Source: Desulfosporosinus orientis DSM 765
GTDB lineage: Bacteria; Bacillota; Desulfitobacteriia; Desulfitobacteriales; Desulfitobacteriaceae
Assembly (NCBI RefSeq): GCF_000235605.1
Contig: NC_016584.1
Span: 2,592,001 to 2,656,000 of the forward strand
Direction: 5' to 3'
DNA length: 64,000 nt
In this document: positions 43,187 to 51,420 of the stretch, in pieces
Numbering within the stretch: the stretch's first letter is position 1
How the letters are laid out: each line of letters begins with the position of its first letter
Position numbers and translations under genes: made by a program
The notes under the pieces: model-generated
What the model was told of the DNA's origin: nothing
The model's database searches: none
The model's input: the letters and a program-made list of their open reading frames with translations, nothing else

Positions 43187-43753
43187 CTAATCCCTCCTTA
43201 TTTGTTTGCCTTGTTTTGGTCCAATGAAGCGGATCGACGGATTGGTTAGTGCCGGATTAGGCAATCCGGGCAGGGTTTTCAAAACTCCGGTTTTTTGATC
43301 CAGCTCTGGGTTGATCTCCGCCAATTGCAAAGCTCCCGGAATGCAGGCGGCGACGCAGGCAGGCTTTAGGCCCTGGTCGATGCGTTGGTAACATAAACTG
43401 CACTTTTCTGCCTTACCCTTTAAAGGGTTAAATTGAGGCCTGTCATAAGGGCAAGCCATGGTGCAAAGGCGGCAGCCAATGCAGCGGTCGTGGTTGTGAA
43501 CCACAATGCCATCCTCTCTTTTGGTGTAGGCTCCTACCGGGCAAACCTTTAAACATTGGGGGTTCGCGCAGTGGTTGCAAGCCATGGAAAAGAACATCCG
43601 GGCCGGCAGGGAATAACTGTTTTCATCAAGTTGAAAAACCTGGCGCCAACGGGGTGTCGCGTCAATTTGGTATTCATTTTTACAAGCCATTTCGCAGCCC
43701 CTGCAGCCCAGACATTTTTCAGAATCCAGCAAGAAGCCAAGCTGTTTGCTCAT
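43187..43753 (-). CDS. DmsB-type iron-sulfur electron-transfer subunit
   Basis: 188 aa with sixteen ligand-type cysteines in four groups: C-L-G-C-R-G-C-E-M-A-C, C-N-H-C, C-I-G-C-R-L-C and C-S-L-C-Y. It links the membrane anchor with the molybdopterin subunit. GGAGGGG precedes the ATG. It lies 13 bases after the catalytic gene and one base before the anchor gene. It is a close paralog of the subunit at 39583. Confidence 0.9.
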   Translation of the reverse strand: MSKQLGFLLDSEKCLGCRGCEMACKNEYQIDATPRWRQVFQLDENSYSLPARMFFSMACNHCANPQCLKVCPVGAYTKREDGIVVHNHDRCIGCRLCTMACPYDRPQFNPLKGKAEKCSLCYQRIDQGLKPACVAACIPGALQLAEINPELDQKTGVLKTLPGLPNPALTNPSIRFIGPKQGKQIRRD

Positions 43754-43766
43754 GCATTACCCCTCC

Positions 43767-45965
43767 TTAAGCTTTTTGAATCATAACGAAGTTGTCGTGG
43801 AAGGCCAGACCATCGTTGCCGGTGGCTTGTTTGCCCATATCACTGGGTATGGCTTTCACGGTGTAGTTGACATTATAGTTAGAGTTTTTGTACCAGGATT
43901 CATAGGAGACGATCACATCCGGGGGAGTGGTCCGGGTTAAATGGGCTTTCAGGATGATTGATCCTAAATCATTAAAGACTTTGACCTTATTACCTTCGCT
44001 GATCCCGTATTGGGCTGCCAGTTGGGGGTGGATTTCTAAAATGGGTTCCGGGTTGGCAGTCATCATCCAGTCTAAGTTTTGGAATTGAGAGTGTAAGGCA
44101 TGCTGGGGATGAGGTGTGATCAGGCGGATGGGATAGTTAGCGGGGGCTTTCATTTCCTCCACCCAGATTGGCAGGGGCGGGAGTCCGTTTTTCTCAGCAG
44201 AGTCACTGTGAATTTCGATTTTCTGAGAGGGAGTACGGAACTTACCGTCGGACCAGGATGCCGGGGGCATTTTGGCTTTGCGGGGGCTGTCGATAAGTTC
44301 CTGCCAGCGGGAAATTTCTAAAAACTCATAAATGCCGGGATTGAACTCCTTGGACAGCCATTCTTCCGGGGTGCCCTTCGTGGGGAAGGTACAGGAGCCT
44401 GGCTCCAGAGCGTTCATTTTTTGGGAGAGAAGCATGGCGATTTCAATATCATTTTTGCTTTCGTACATAGGCTTAATAGCCATTTGGTTGATGCCCACCC
44501 AATAATGCCAATAGCTGGCATTGACATCCGTGTTTTCAAAATGGGTGGTTGTGGGCAGAACGATATCCGACATCTGCACAGTTTTATTGAAGAAGGAATC
44601 AACGGTCACCACAAGTTCCATGGAATTAAACATTTTCTCAATGGCTGTGGTGTCCGGGTCCTGAGAACCGGGGTTGCGGCAGGCCAGCCAGAGCATTTTG
44701 ACGGGAGGGTCCTGCTGGGCCATGACATCCTGGGCGAAGTTATTCATGTTAATATTGCGGTCCCCTTCTTTGCCGTCAGGACCGGCAAAGCCTTTGGAAC
44801 CCTTAGGGGCAGGGTAGGACATGGCGTTATAATTAAAGCCCCAGGTTTCTAAATGTCCATAATTGACGCCGCCTCCGGATTTGCCGACGTTGCCGGTCAT
44901 CACCCCCAGAGCATCGATGATCCGGACATTCTGACCACCGTTGGTATGGCGCTGCAATCCGTAGCCCACCCACATGCTGGCAGGCTTGGCCGTGGCATAT
45001 TCACGGGCAATCTCCCGGATGATGTCAGCAGGTACTCCGGTTTTTTCAGCCGCCCAGTCCAAGGTCACATTGTTTCTCAGGTAATCGATCCATTCGTCGA
45101 AGCCAACACTGTTGGCCCGGGCATAATCCCAATCCACCCAGTTGTTGTCCAGAATATAACGGGCCATACCCAGGGCCAAAGCTCCATCCGTACTGGGCTT
45201 GATTTGAATATAGAGGTCCGCTTTGGATGCTGTTGAAGTTTCGATGGGATCAATGACCACCAGTTTTGTTCCCCGTTCCCGGGCTTTATTGATGAAAGGG
45301 ATACTGTGAACCGCGGTCCAGGCTGCGTTCTGCCCCCAAAGGATTAAATAGTTGGCGTTAACCATATCTTCCGGGTCATTTGAATACAGGGTGCCGAAAT
45401 CATAGGTCTGGGCATCGATTCCTGCCGGCCAGCAAGGAGTTCCCAAAGCACGGGTAGTGTAGCCAATGCTGGACATGGTTCCGTCAGCACCGTAGTGGAG
45501 GATGCCGAAGTTGCCAGAGTATTTGTCGAAGCAAATAGGTAGGGTTGAGCCATAACGCTTTTTTAGGTCCAGTATTTTCTTGGCGATTGTTTCCATCGCT
45601 TCATCCCAGCTAATCCGGGTCCAGTTGCCGGAACCCCGGGGGGTCTGTTTCATAGGATATTTGATGCGGTCCGGACTGTAAATCCGTCGGGTATAGGTAT
45701 AACCTTTAAGGCAAAGTTTGCCGTTGGTATAGCCATGTTTAGGATCACCTTCGACTTTTTTTAAAATCCCGTTTTGTACGAAGGATATTTGCCCGCAGGT
45801 GTCGTAGCAGTTGCGGGGACAGACGTTGCGGAACTGCTGAAATTCAGCGTTGGGATCTGCTGCAGCAGCGGGGTTTAATTTTGTCAGCATTTCAAAGCTA
45901 AAGAGACTGGCTCCGGCGGCAGTGGCCGCTGTGGCGCCGATAAATTTGCGGCGGGAGATTTTCAT
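43767..45965 (-). CDS. DMSO reductase family catalytic subunit, Tat-exported
   Basis: 732 aa. A twin-arginine signal S-R-R-K-F-I at residues 4-9, a hydrophobic stretch and A-A-A-A indicate folded export across the membrane. The cluster motif C-P-R-N-C-Y-D-T-C near 49 and C-L-K-G follow, then molybdopterin domains. T-P-C-W-P-A-G-I-D-A-Q lies where the metal ligand is expected. Such enzymes reduce DMSO, TMAO, thiosulfate, polysulfide or arsenate or work as dehydrogenases; the substrate cannot be told here. Operon with chaperone, DmsB and DmsC. Confidence 0.88.
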   Translation of the reverse strand: MKISRRKFIGATAATAAGASLFSFEMLTKLNPAAAADPNAEFQQFRNVCPRNCYDTCGQISFVQNGILKKVEGDPKHGYTNGKLCLKGYTYTRRIYSPDRIKYPMKQTPRGSGNWTRISWDEAMETIAKKILDLKKRYGSTLPICFDKYSGNFGILHYGADGTMSSIGYTTRALGTPCWPAGIDAQTYDFGTLYSNDPEDMVNANYLILWGQNAAWTAVHSIPFINKARERGTKLVVIDPIETSTASKADLYIQIKPSTDGALALGMARYILDNNWVDWDYARANSVGFDEWIDYLRNNVTLDWAAEKTGVPADIIREIAREYATAKPASMWVGYGLQRHTNGGQNVRIIDALGVMTGNVGKSGGGVNYGHLETWGFNYNAMSYPAPKGSKGFAGPDGKEGDRNINMNNFAQDVMAQQDPPVKMLWLACRNPGSQDPDTTAIEKMFNSMELVVTVDSFFNKTVQMSDIVLPTTTHFENTDVNASYWHYWVGINQMAIKPMYESKNDIEIAMLLSQKMNALEPGSCTFPTKGTPEEWLSKEFNPGIYEFLEISRWQELIDSPRKAKMPPASWSDGKFRTPSQKIEIHSDSAEKNGLPPLPIWVEEMKAPANYPIRLITPHPQHALHSQFQNLDWMMTANPEPILEIHPQLAAQYGISEGNKVKVFNDLGSIILKAHLTRTTPPDVIVSYESWYKNSNYNVNYTVKAIPSDMGKQATGNDGLAFHDNFVMIQKA

Positions 45966-45991
45966 AAGAACCCTCCTTTTGACGATGTAGA

Positions 45992-46639
45992 TTAGAACGA
46001 TAACTGGATTGTGCTTAAGAGTACTTGCATAACCGGCAAAAAAACGGGGTGCTGGGTATTTTCCCTGACAATCGCTGCGAATTCCGGGAGCCAGCGCCGG
46101 GGATGCTCTTCCATAAAGGTATTGAATAAGTGCCGGTACTTGCTGGCCTTTGAGGAATTGCCTGCGGAGGATTCTTCTCTTAACCGGCTGAGCAGGTAGG
46201 CTGCAAATTCCAGTTCAGCAGCAATAAAATCATCGGGAGCAGAGCCTTGGCAAACACTCATTAAATTTTCTGCCTGGTAGCTTTGGCGTACTGCCAGGGT
46301 TTGTTCCTGCATGACCAATCGATCCGGGGATAAATAAATGGATTCATAGGGTGGTGCCGGGGGGGAAGCAGGGCCGACAAAGAGACGATTAAATTCAAAG
46401 CACATTTGCTGGAACTCCAAGGGCTGAGCTTGGACATGATTTTCCAGGCTTTCTCTGATCTCCAGTAAACCGGGCAAGTCCCTGCCCAGACACTGGCATG
46501 ATTTTCCCAGTTCCGCCAGGGTGCGAGATAATTCTTCCCCCCCGCCTATAAACAAGCGGCTGAGGGCAAGTAAGGCGGAGATAGTGCCAGTCAGGAGTTC
46601 GCTTTGATGATTGGTTGTGCCGGCAAGGACAGCAGTCAA
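45992..46639 (-). CDS. TorD/DmsD family redox-enzyme maturation chaperone
   Basis: 215 aa, all-helical. E-F-N-R-L-F-V-G-P followed by P-P-Y-E-S-I-Y is the hallmark of the TorD/DmsD family. These proteins hold the Tat signal and help insert the molybdenum cofactor into the catalytic subunit before export. It is first in the operon, 26 bases before the Tat-exported catalytic gene, which is its evident client. AGGAGG precedes the start. Confidence 0.9.
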   Translation of the reverse strand: MTAVLAGTTNHQSELLTGTISALLALSRLFIGGGEELSRTLAELGKSCQCLGRDLPGLLEIRESLENHVQAQPLEFQQMCFEFNRLFVGPASPPAPPYESIYLSPDRLVMQEQTLAVRQSYQAENLMSVCQGSAPDDFIAAELEFAAYLLSRLREESSAGNSSKASKYRHLFNTFMEEHPRRWLPEFAAIVRENTQHPVFLPVMQVLLSTIQLSF

Positions 46640-46749
46640 AGGTGTTTCCTCCTTTCAGCTAATTGTAATTTTTTTAACTTGCTTAAAGTATAAAGCTGCT
46701 GTTCTCTTTTGTCTTTGGCGGCAAATATGAAAAAAAGGAGAGGTTTTTG

Positions 46750-46836
46750 TTAAAAAAAACAACGCTTTTCAATCCGGTAGCGCAAGGTGTTGGGGTGGAG
46801 GTAGAGTTTTTGAGCAGCCAGGTTAATTAACATATT
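46750..46836 (-). pseudogene. Fragment of a PucR/CdaR-type regulator (HTH end)
   Basis: About 25 codons repeat the HTH of the regulator at 47262 (N-L-A-A-Q-K-L-Y-L-H-P-N-T-L-R-Y-R-I), then the reading departs. The DNA is clearly similar to 47356-47430 but has several substitutions. Nothing of the remaining 500 residues is seen. It is a decayed paralog or a 3'-end duplicate. Confidence 0.8.
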
Positions 46837-46902
46837 ATAGGATGTTAAATGGCACTTTTTGATGGTCAACTTACCAATACTTAAAAGGAGGAATATATTA
46901 CC

Positions 46903-46950
46903 ATGACAAAATATAAAAGGAGAATGCTTTATGGGAACGAACAAATGTAA
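46903..46950 (+). CDS. Possible 15-aa leader peptide overlapping the next gene
   Basis: ATG after AGGAGG at normal spacing encodes MTKYKRRMLYGNEQM and stops at 46950, inside the next gene in another frame. The peptide gene itself contains the ribosome site of that gene, so translation of one may expose or hinder the other. Confidence 0.4.
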   Translation: MTKYKRRMLYGNEQM

Positions 46951-47131
46951 TTGTCTAAAGATTGAATCCAAAGATTTACCAATTGTGATTGGTGGAATTA
47001 TTGTGTACGAATTAGCAATCATTACAGTTCTTATGGTTTTAATCTATTTGGATTTAGATGAGCCATGTTGTCAAGGGTCATGTGTGAAAGAAGAACAATC
47101 TTGTGAAATAAATGCAGAAATGACAGACTAA
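46931..47131 (+). CDS. Small single-span membrane protein with cysteine-rich tail
   Basis: 66 aa. Residues about 16-41 form one membrane helix. Before it lies C-N-C and after it C-C-Q-G-S-C and a final Cys, which could bind metal or form disulfides. AAGGAG is eight bases before the ATG. It stands alone on the plus strand between two minus-strand blocks, next to a regulator remnant. I do not recognise it. The good ribosome site and composition support a real gene. Confidence 0.6.
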   Translation: MGTNKCNCLKIESKDLPIVIGGIIVYELAIITVLMVLIYLDLDEPCCQGSCVKEEQSCEINAEMTD

Positions 47132-47138
47132 ACGATGA

Positions 47139-47190
47139 AAATTCGGCTGAGGTTATTTTGTTGTGACTTTGGCCGACTTTTTGTTTTCGT
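47139..47190 (+). terminator. Weak terminator after the small membrane protein gene
   Basis: TCGGC (47143) can pair with GCCGA (47172-47176), which is followed by CTTTTTGTTTT. Confidence 0.4.
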
Positions 47191-47204
47191 GACTGAGTTG
47201 ATTT

Positions 47205-47240
47205 AAAAAAACGCCTCCCGTTTACAGAGAAACGAGGGCG
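47205..47240 (-). terminator. Intrinsic terminator of the PucR-type gene
   Basis: Stem of about 11 bp (47212-47223 with 47230-47240, one mismatch), loop of six, followed on the minus strand by seven T. Confidence 0.85.
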
Positions 47241-47261
47241 AAGCAGGGGGGACACAAATTG

Positions 47262-48851
47262 TCAGGACCAGAGGCCTTTCAAACGGCCAATTTGCAGAGC
47301 GATAAACAGATTAAGCTGATGATTAATCTGGGAAACATCCCGGTCCAGAACCTCGGAAGCCTTCTTAATCCGGTAACGCAAGGTGTTGGGGTGAAGGTAG
47401 AGCTTTTGAGCCGCCAGGTTAAGATCACCGTTACATAAGTAGTAAGTCAGCAGGGTTTGTTCCAGTTCCAGGTTACCCTCCCGATCAAATTCTAAGAGGG
47501 GTTTAAGAATCTCTTGGCGATAATCTTCAAGTTCCTGGTGATCCAGTCTTTGCAGCAGGCGCATGATGCCAAGTTCATTGAAAACGGTAACTGGTTTATC
47601 CGGGTACAAAAGGCGGCCGATTTCCAAGGCGGATCGGGCCTCTTGGAAACTGCGGTGAATTTCCCGGGCAGTGGGGTAGAGGTTGCCTAAGCCGAAGTAA
47701 ATCTTGCGGTCTGGGAATAACGTTTCGGCTGTGTCCCAGAAGGTTTGCAGAAATTGTTCAGCCGTACCGGCAGTCTGGGACTGAGCAATCATTTCTTGAA
47801 GGGGAAAGAGACATACAACCTGATCATTCCGTTCCAGGCAAATGGTACCTGGGTTGAGATTGACGATAATACGCATTGCTTTCGTGATTAAGCTGCTAAG
47901 ACGCTGTCGTTCCGCCGGCAGGGGCATAAAATCCTGGATTTCTCCCACGGCTACTAAATGGGGTTTGCTAAAATCCCATCCCCATAGTTTACCCCGTGAA
48001 CAAATGACTTCAACAGAATCAAAGTTATTGTAAAGGAGATCAAAGAGGAAGTCGCGATGGTGCTGCTTTTCATTTTCGTTAATAGATTCTATCTTTAATA
48101 ATTCTAAGCTCAGAAGAGTGGCAGTTTTATTAAGGAAATAATGTTCTATGCTTCCCAGTTTATCTTTGCAAACACTTAAACCCAGATAGCCCAGAACACC
48201 TTCCTGGCCGGAAAGGGGGCACCAGGTTAAGGGAGTGTCTTGATAGGAGCCTTGCCAGGCACCCTCTATTAAATTTACAAATTTGGAGGGAGGGGACAAT
48301 TTAGATTTCTTCCCTGGTTTGGGAGGGAGAAAAGGAATGGGCTTTTCAGGCAGTTGTCTGCCTCCTGCCCAGGCTAAAACATCAAGTTGCTGGTCGAGAA
48401 GAAAAACATCGTATCCCAGAATTAGCTGCAGCTTTTCAACGACTGAACTACTATATTGGTTTGATAAATCCTCTGTCAGGGTTTGATAGAATTCTTCGCA
48501 AGCCGCCAAAATACGGCCTTGTTGTTGTTCCAGCCAGTTTTTAATCTTTGCACAGAGCTCCTGCCAGGCAGATTCCGTTTGCTTGAGATGGATTTGGATA
48601 GGATGCTGCCGGGCATTGGGATTTTGGCGGGGCAGAGCCATAGCCTGCATTAACAGCCCATGCTCCTCAGGTGATAATTGTACTTCCCAGCCGGGAAAAG
48701 GGAGGACGTGCTCTTCATTACCCAGGCGCAAGGAATGAATTGCCAACTCACGGATATCTGGGGTTGAAGTATCAGAAGAGGGAGCTGCTTTTAAATTAAA
48801 AGTATCCATTAAATGGCCCAGGGTAATTCCTTGTGGTAAGTTGAAGGGCAT
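47262..48851 (-). CDS. PucR/CdaR-type transcriptional regulator
   Basis: 529 aa. The last 60 residues hold the PucR HTH (L-N-L-A-A-Q-K-L-Y-L-H-P-N-T-L-R-Y-R-I-K-K-A). Upstream, about 290-420, is the GGDEF-like CdaR middle domain (G-L-G-N-L-Y-P-T-A-R-E-I-H-R-S). The N-terminal 280 residues are a sensor of unknown type. Such proteins control purine, sugar-acid or oxidoreductase genes. Its position beside two Dms-type operons, plus a shared 14-base motif, suggests it controls them. AAAGAATG overlaps the start and GAGGTG is upstream. Confidence 0.82.
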   Translation of the reverse strand: MPFNLPQGITLGHLMDTFNLKAAPSSDTSTPDIRELAIHSLRLGNEEHVLPFPGWEVQLSPEEHGLLMQAMALPRQNPNARQHPIQIHLKQTESAWQELCAKIKNWLEQQQGRILAACEEFYQTLTEDLSNQYSSSVVEKLQLILGYDVFLLDQQLDVLAWAGGRQLPEKPIPFLPPKPGKKSKLSPPSKFVNLIEGAWQGSYQDTPLTWCPLSGQEGVLGYLGLSVCKDKLGSIEHYFLNKTATLLSLELLKIESINENEKQHHRDFLFDLLYNNFDSVEVICSRGKLWGWDFSKPHLVAVGEIQDFMPLPAERQRLSSLITKAMRIIVNLNPGTICLERNDQVVCLFPLQEMIAQSQTAGTAEQFLQTFWDTAETLFPDRKIYFGLGNLYPTAREIHRSFQEARSALEIGRLLYPDKPVTVFNELGIMRLLQRLDHQELEDYRQEILKPLLEFDREGNLELEQTLLTYYLCNGDLNLAAQKLYLHPNTLRYRIKKASEVLDRDVSQINHQLNLFIALQIGRLKGLWS

Positions 48852-48889
48852 TCTTTCACCTCGTTAACGATAAAATCTACGAAAAAAAA

Positions 48890-48903
48890 CCTAATTATTG
48901 TTC
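48890..48903 (+). promoter_or_regulatory. Shared 14-bp motif before the PucR-type gene
   Basis: CCTAATTATTGTTC, 39 bases upstream of the start of the PucR-type gene, one base different from 42242-42255. Possible autoregulatory site. Confidence 0.35.
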
Positions 48904-49092
48904 AGTTCTCCGATTTCTTTGTACATAGCCTTAATTATGATTCGGATAATCAGCTTATTGTTTGCCCAAACCACCACAGTATTATCCATAATATAAATCC
49001 AGTGGGGTTAACAACGTAACAGGATTATAAAGAAATGGATTTTGATAATTTCTAGGAATTCGACCATAGTGGAATGTAAAGTAAAGCAGAGA

Positions 49093-49674
49093 TTATGCTT
49101 CTGTACTCAACCCCATAAGGGCATAGGATATCAAACTTTTAACAAAAGTGGAATCCACGGTTTCTCCTGTTATTAATAACCGGTAGAAAAGAGGGGCAAA
49201 AATCAGATCAATGCTTAGCTCTATGTCCAGGTCCTTTTTTAACTCTCCTCTTAAAATGCCACGCTCAATGATATGCCGTGAAATGAGACGGCGAGGATTG
49301 AAATACCTGTTGCGGTATTCTTCAGCGATGTTAGCGTCAAATTGGCCTTCTGCAATAAGCTCCGTAATTACCTTTCCCTTGGGACTGGTAATAAAGGATG
49401 CCAGATTATTTACTTGAATGAAGAGATCTTCTCTTACTGAACCGGTATCCGGTACCTGGAGCATTGATTCTGTGGCAGCAAAAAAACCATCTAAAACCAC
49501 AGCTGCTTTGTTAGGCCACCATTTATAAATCGTTGCTTTACTTACCCCGGCTCTTTCGGCAATACCTTCAACGGTTACAGCATTAAAGCCATTCTCAAGC
49601 GATAGCTCGTAGGAAGCAGTGAGAATGGCCTTTTTTGTTCCTTCACTACGTGGACGTCCTATCTTTTTATCCAT
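49093..49674 (-). CDS. TetR-family repressor
   Basis: 193 aa. The N-terminal HTH (G-I-A-E-R-A-G-V-S-K-A-T-I-Y-K-W-W-P-N-K) is typical of the family, and the rest is a helical ligand domain with the TetR_C_16-like ending. It is divergent from an MFS efflux gene, with repeated operator-like motifs between, so it very probably represses that pump until an inducer binds. GGAGG precedes the ATG. Confidence 0.88.
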   Translation of the reverse strand: MDKKIGRPRSEGTKKAILTASYELSLENGFNAVTVEGIAERAGVSKATIYKWWPNKAAVVLDGFFAATESMLQVPDTGSVREDLFIQVNNLASFITSPKGKVITELIAEGQFDANIAEEYRNRYFNPRRLISRHIIERGILRGELKKDLDIELSIDLIFAPLFYRLLITGETVDSTFVKSLISYALMGLSTEA

Positions 49675-49756
49675 CGAATCCTCCTTAGAATTTATCTGAA
49701 AAACAATATAAAAACTATACGTATATTATATATTATTATTTTGGCAAAAGAAATAC

Positions 49757-49812
49757 TTGACATAAACTAAACGTCGCGTTTATTATATTAACATAAACTA
49801 AACGTTTAGTAT
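49757..49812 (+). promoter_or_regulatory. MFS promoter with repeated TetR operator motif
   Basis: TTGACA (49757) and TATTAT (49781) are 18 bases apart. ACATAAACTAAACGT occurs twice, at 49760-49774 inside the spacer and 49791-49805 just after it. The second is part of the palindrome CTAAACGTTTAG. Repressor binding would block the promoter. Confidence 0.7.
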
Positions 49813-49849
49813 ATAAACTGTTTCGTTGATTAAGAATGGAGGGTATTGT

Positions 49850-51139
49850 ATGAAAACTGAATTATCTCAAGAAAAAAAACTTTCCCGTTGGCTTATATTT
49901 TTGCTGGCAAGTGCGTGTGGTTTGATTGTTGCAAATCTATATTATGCACAGCCCTTAGTAGGTCCCATAAGTGTGTCTACAGGAATCTCTGCCGGTTCAT
50001 CCGGATTAATTGTTACTATGACGCAGCTAGGCTATGCGATTGGTCTTTTGTTTCTTGTTCCCTTAAGTGATTTGTTGGAGAATAGGCGATTGGTTGTATC
50101 CATATTGGCTATTGCAATTTTAGGTATGATTACAGCAGCAAGTGCTAAAAATTCATATATATTTTTTGTTGCCGCAGCACTGATCGGATTTGGCTCTGTT
50201 GCAGCTCAGATATTGGTGCCCTTTGCCGCACATCTGGCACCAGCAGAACAACGAGGCAGAATTGTTGGAAATGTAATGAGTGGTCTTCTTCTGGGGATTA
50301 TGCTCGCAAGGCCGGCAGCAAGCCTTATTACAGGTATTTGGGGATGGCAGGCAGTGTTTTTTATATCCGCAGTCATTATGGGAACACTCATGCTCCTGCT
50401 GAGCCGTCAGCTGCCAAAAAGGAATCCGCCGCCTAAAGATAGTTACCGTACTATCATAAAATCGTTGTGGTATATTTTTAAAACAACTCCTGTTTTGCGT
50501 AGAAGATCGCTGTACCAAGCAGCTTTATTTGGCAGCTTTAGCTTATTTTGGACTGTTGTTCCCTTATGGCTGTCACATCATTTTCATCTGACGCAGAAAG
50601 AAATTGCATTATTTGCTTTTGTAGGCGTTGCAGGTGCTGTTGCGGCACCAATTGCAGGAAGGCTGGCAGACAGGGGCTGGACCAGGAAACTCACGGGGAT
50701 TGCATTGATAACCGCAGCTTTCTCATTTGTGATAACTCATCTTTTACAAAACAACCAAACAATATCACTTATAATATTTTGTGCGGCTGCAATTCTCCTT
50801 GATATGGCTGTCTCGGGAAACCTTGTTCTTGGACAGCAAGCAATATACGGGTTGGGTGATGAAATACGCGGACGTGTAAATGGAGTATTCATGGCAGTTT
50901 TCTTCGTCGGCGGTGCAATCGGATCTGCTTTGGGAGGCTGGTCTTATGCCCATGGGAATTGGGCAACGGCGTCTATAATAGGAATCAGCCTGCCGGTTCT
51001 TGCATTTCTTTACTATCTTACTGAAAAAAGCAGCTGTATTGATATAAGTTTTACAGTACAGGAAAGTTCCGGAGGAACTAGAACAGAGGCACAGCAAATG
51101 TCCGATAACTTTCTAAATGGAGTTACCCAGAAATTTTAA
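49850..51139 (+). CDS. MFS efflux transporter
   Basis: 429 aa with about twelve membrane helices. The loop after helix 2 (V-P-L-S-D-L-L-E-N-R-R) is the MFS motif A region. Relatives of this group export drugs or sugars and arabinose-like compounds. The ATG at 49850 has GGAGG ten bases before it, while an upstream in-frame codon lacks one. It is under the promoter and operator repeats at 49757 and divergent from its likely TetR repressor. Confidence 0.85.
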   Translation: MKTELSQEKKLSRWLIFLLASACGLIVANLYYAQPLVGPISVSTGISAGSSGLIVTMTQLGYAIGLLFLVPLSDLLENRRLVVSILAIAILGMITAASAKNSYIFFVAAALIGFGSVAAQILVPFAAHLAPAEQRGRIVGNVMSGLLLGIMLARPAASLITGIWGWQAVFFISAVIMGTLMLLLSRQLPKRNPPPKDSYRTIIKSLWYIFKTTPVLRRRSLYQAALFGSFSLFWTVVPLWLSHHFHLTQKEIALFAFVGVAGAVAAPIAGRLADRGWTRKLTGIALITAAFSFVITHLLQNNQTISLIIFCAAAILLDMAVSGNLVLGQQAIYGLGDEIRGRVNGVFMAVFFVGGAIGSALGGWSYAHGNWATASIIGISLPVLAFLYYLTEKSSCIDISFTVQESSGGTRTEAQQMSDNFLNGVTQKF

Positions 51140-51183
51140 TGAGGTGAAAGCATATGGATGCTGAATACTAAATGAGGAGAATA

Positions 51184-51245
51184 AGAAATCGGCGGTTTTG
51201 AGGTCTGACTAATCTAGATTAGTCAGCTCAAAACCGCCGATTTTT
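51184..51245. repeat. Long palindromic element, copy 2 (terminator-like)
   Basis: Arms 51186-51202 plus 51205-51215 pair with 51216-51243, 28 bp with only a two-base bulge and no loop, then T5. It is related to 39322-39386. It follows the MFS gene and can terminate it. Confidence 0.85.
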
Positions 51246-51420
51246 GAGGCTAACAACGTTATAGGACTATTTTTTTAGGCCTTTGATTAGCTCGTAAATG
51301 TTTGTTATTGTAACTTTGAAGTTAACTTTTTGCTGTAAAGAGGATTATAATTCATATATAGAAATGTCACAGACAAACCGACAAATTGTTTTATTAGTTG
51401 AATAAAAGGGATGATGCGGG

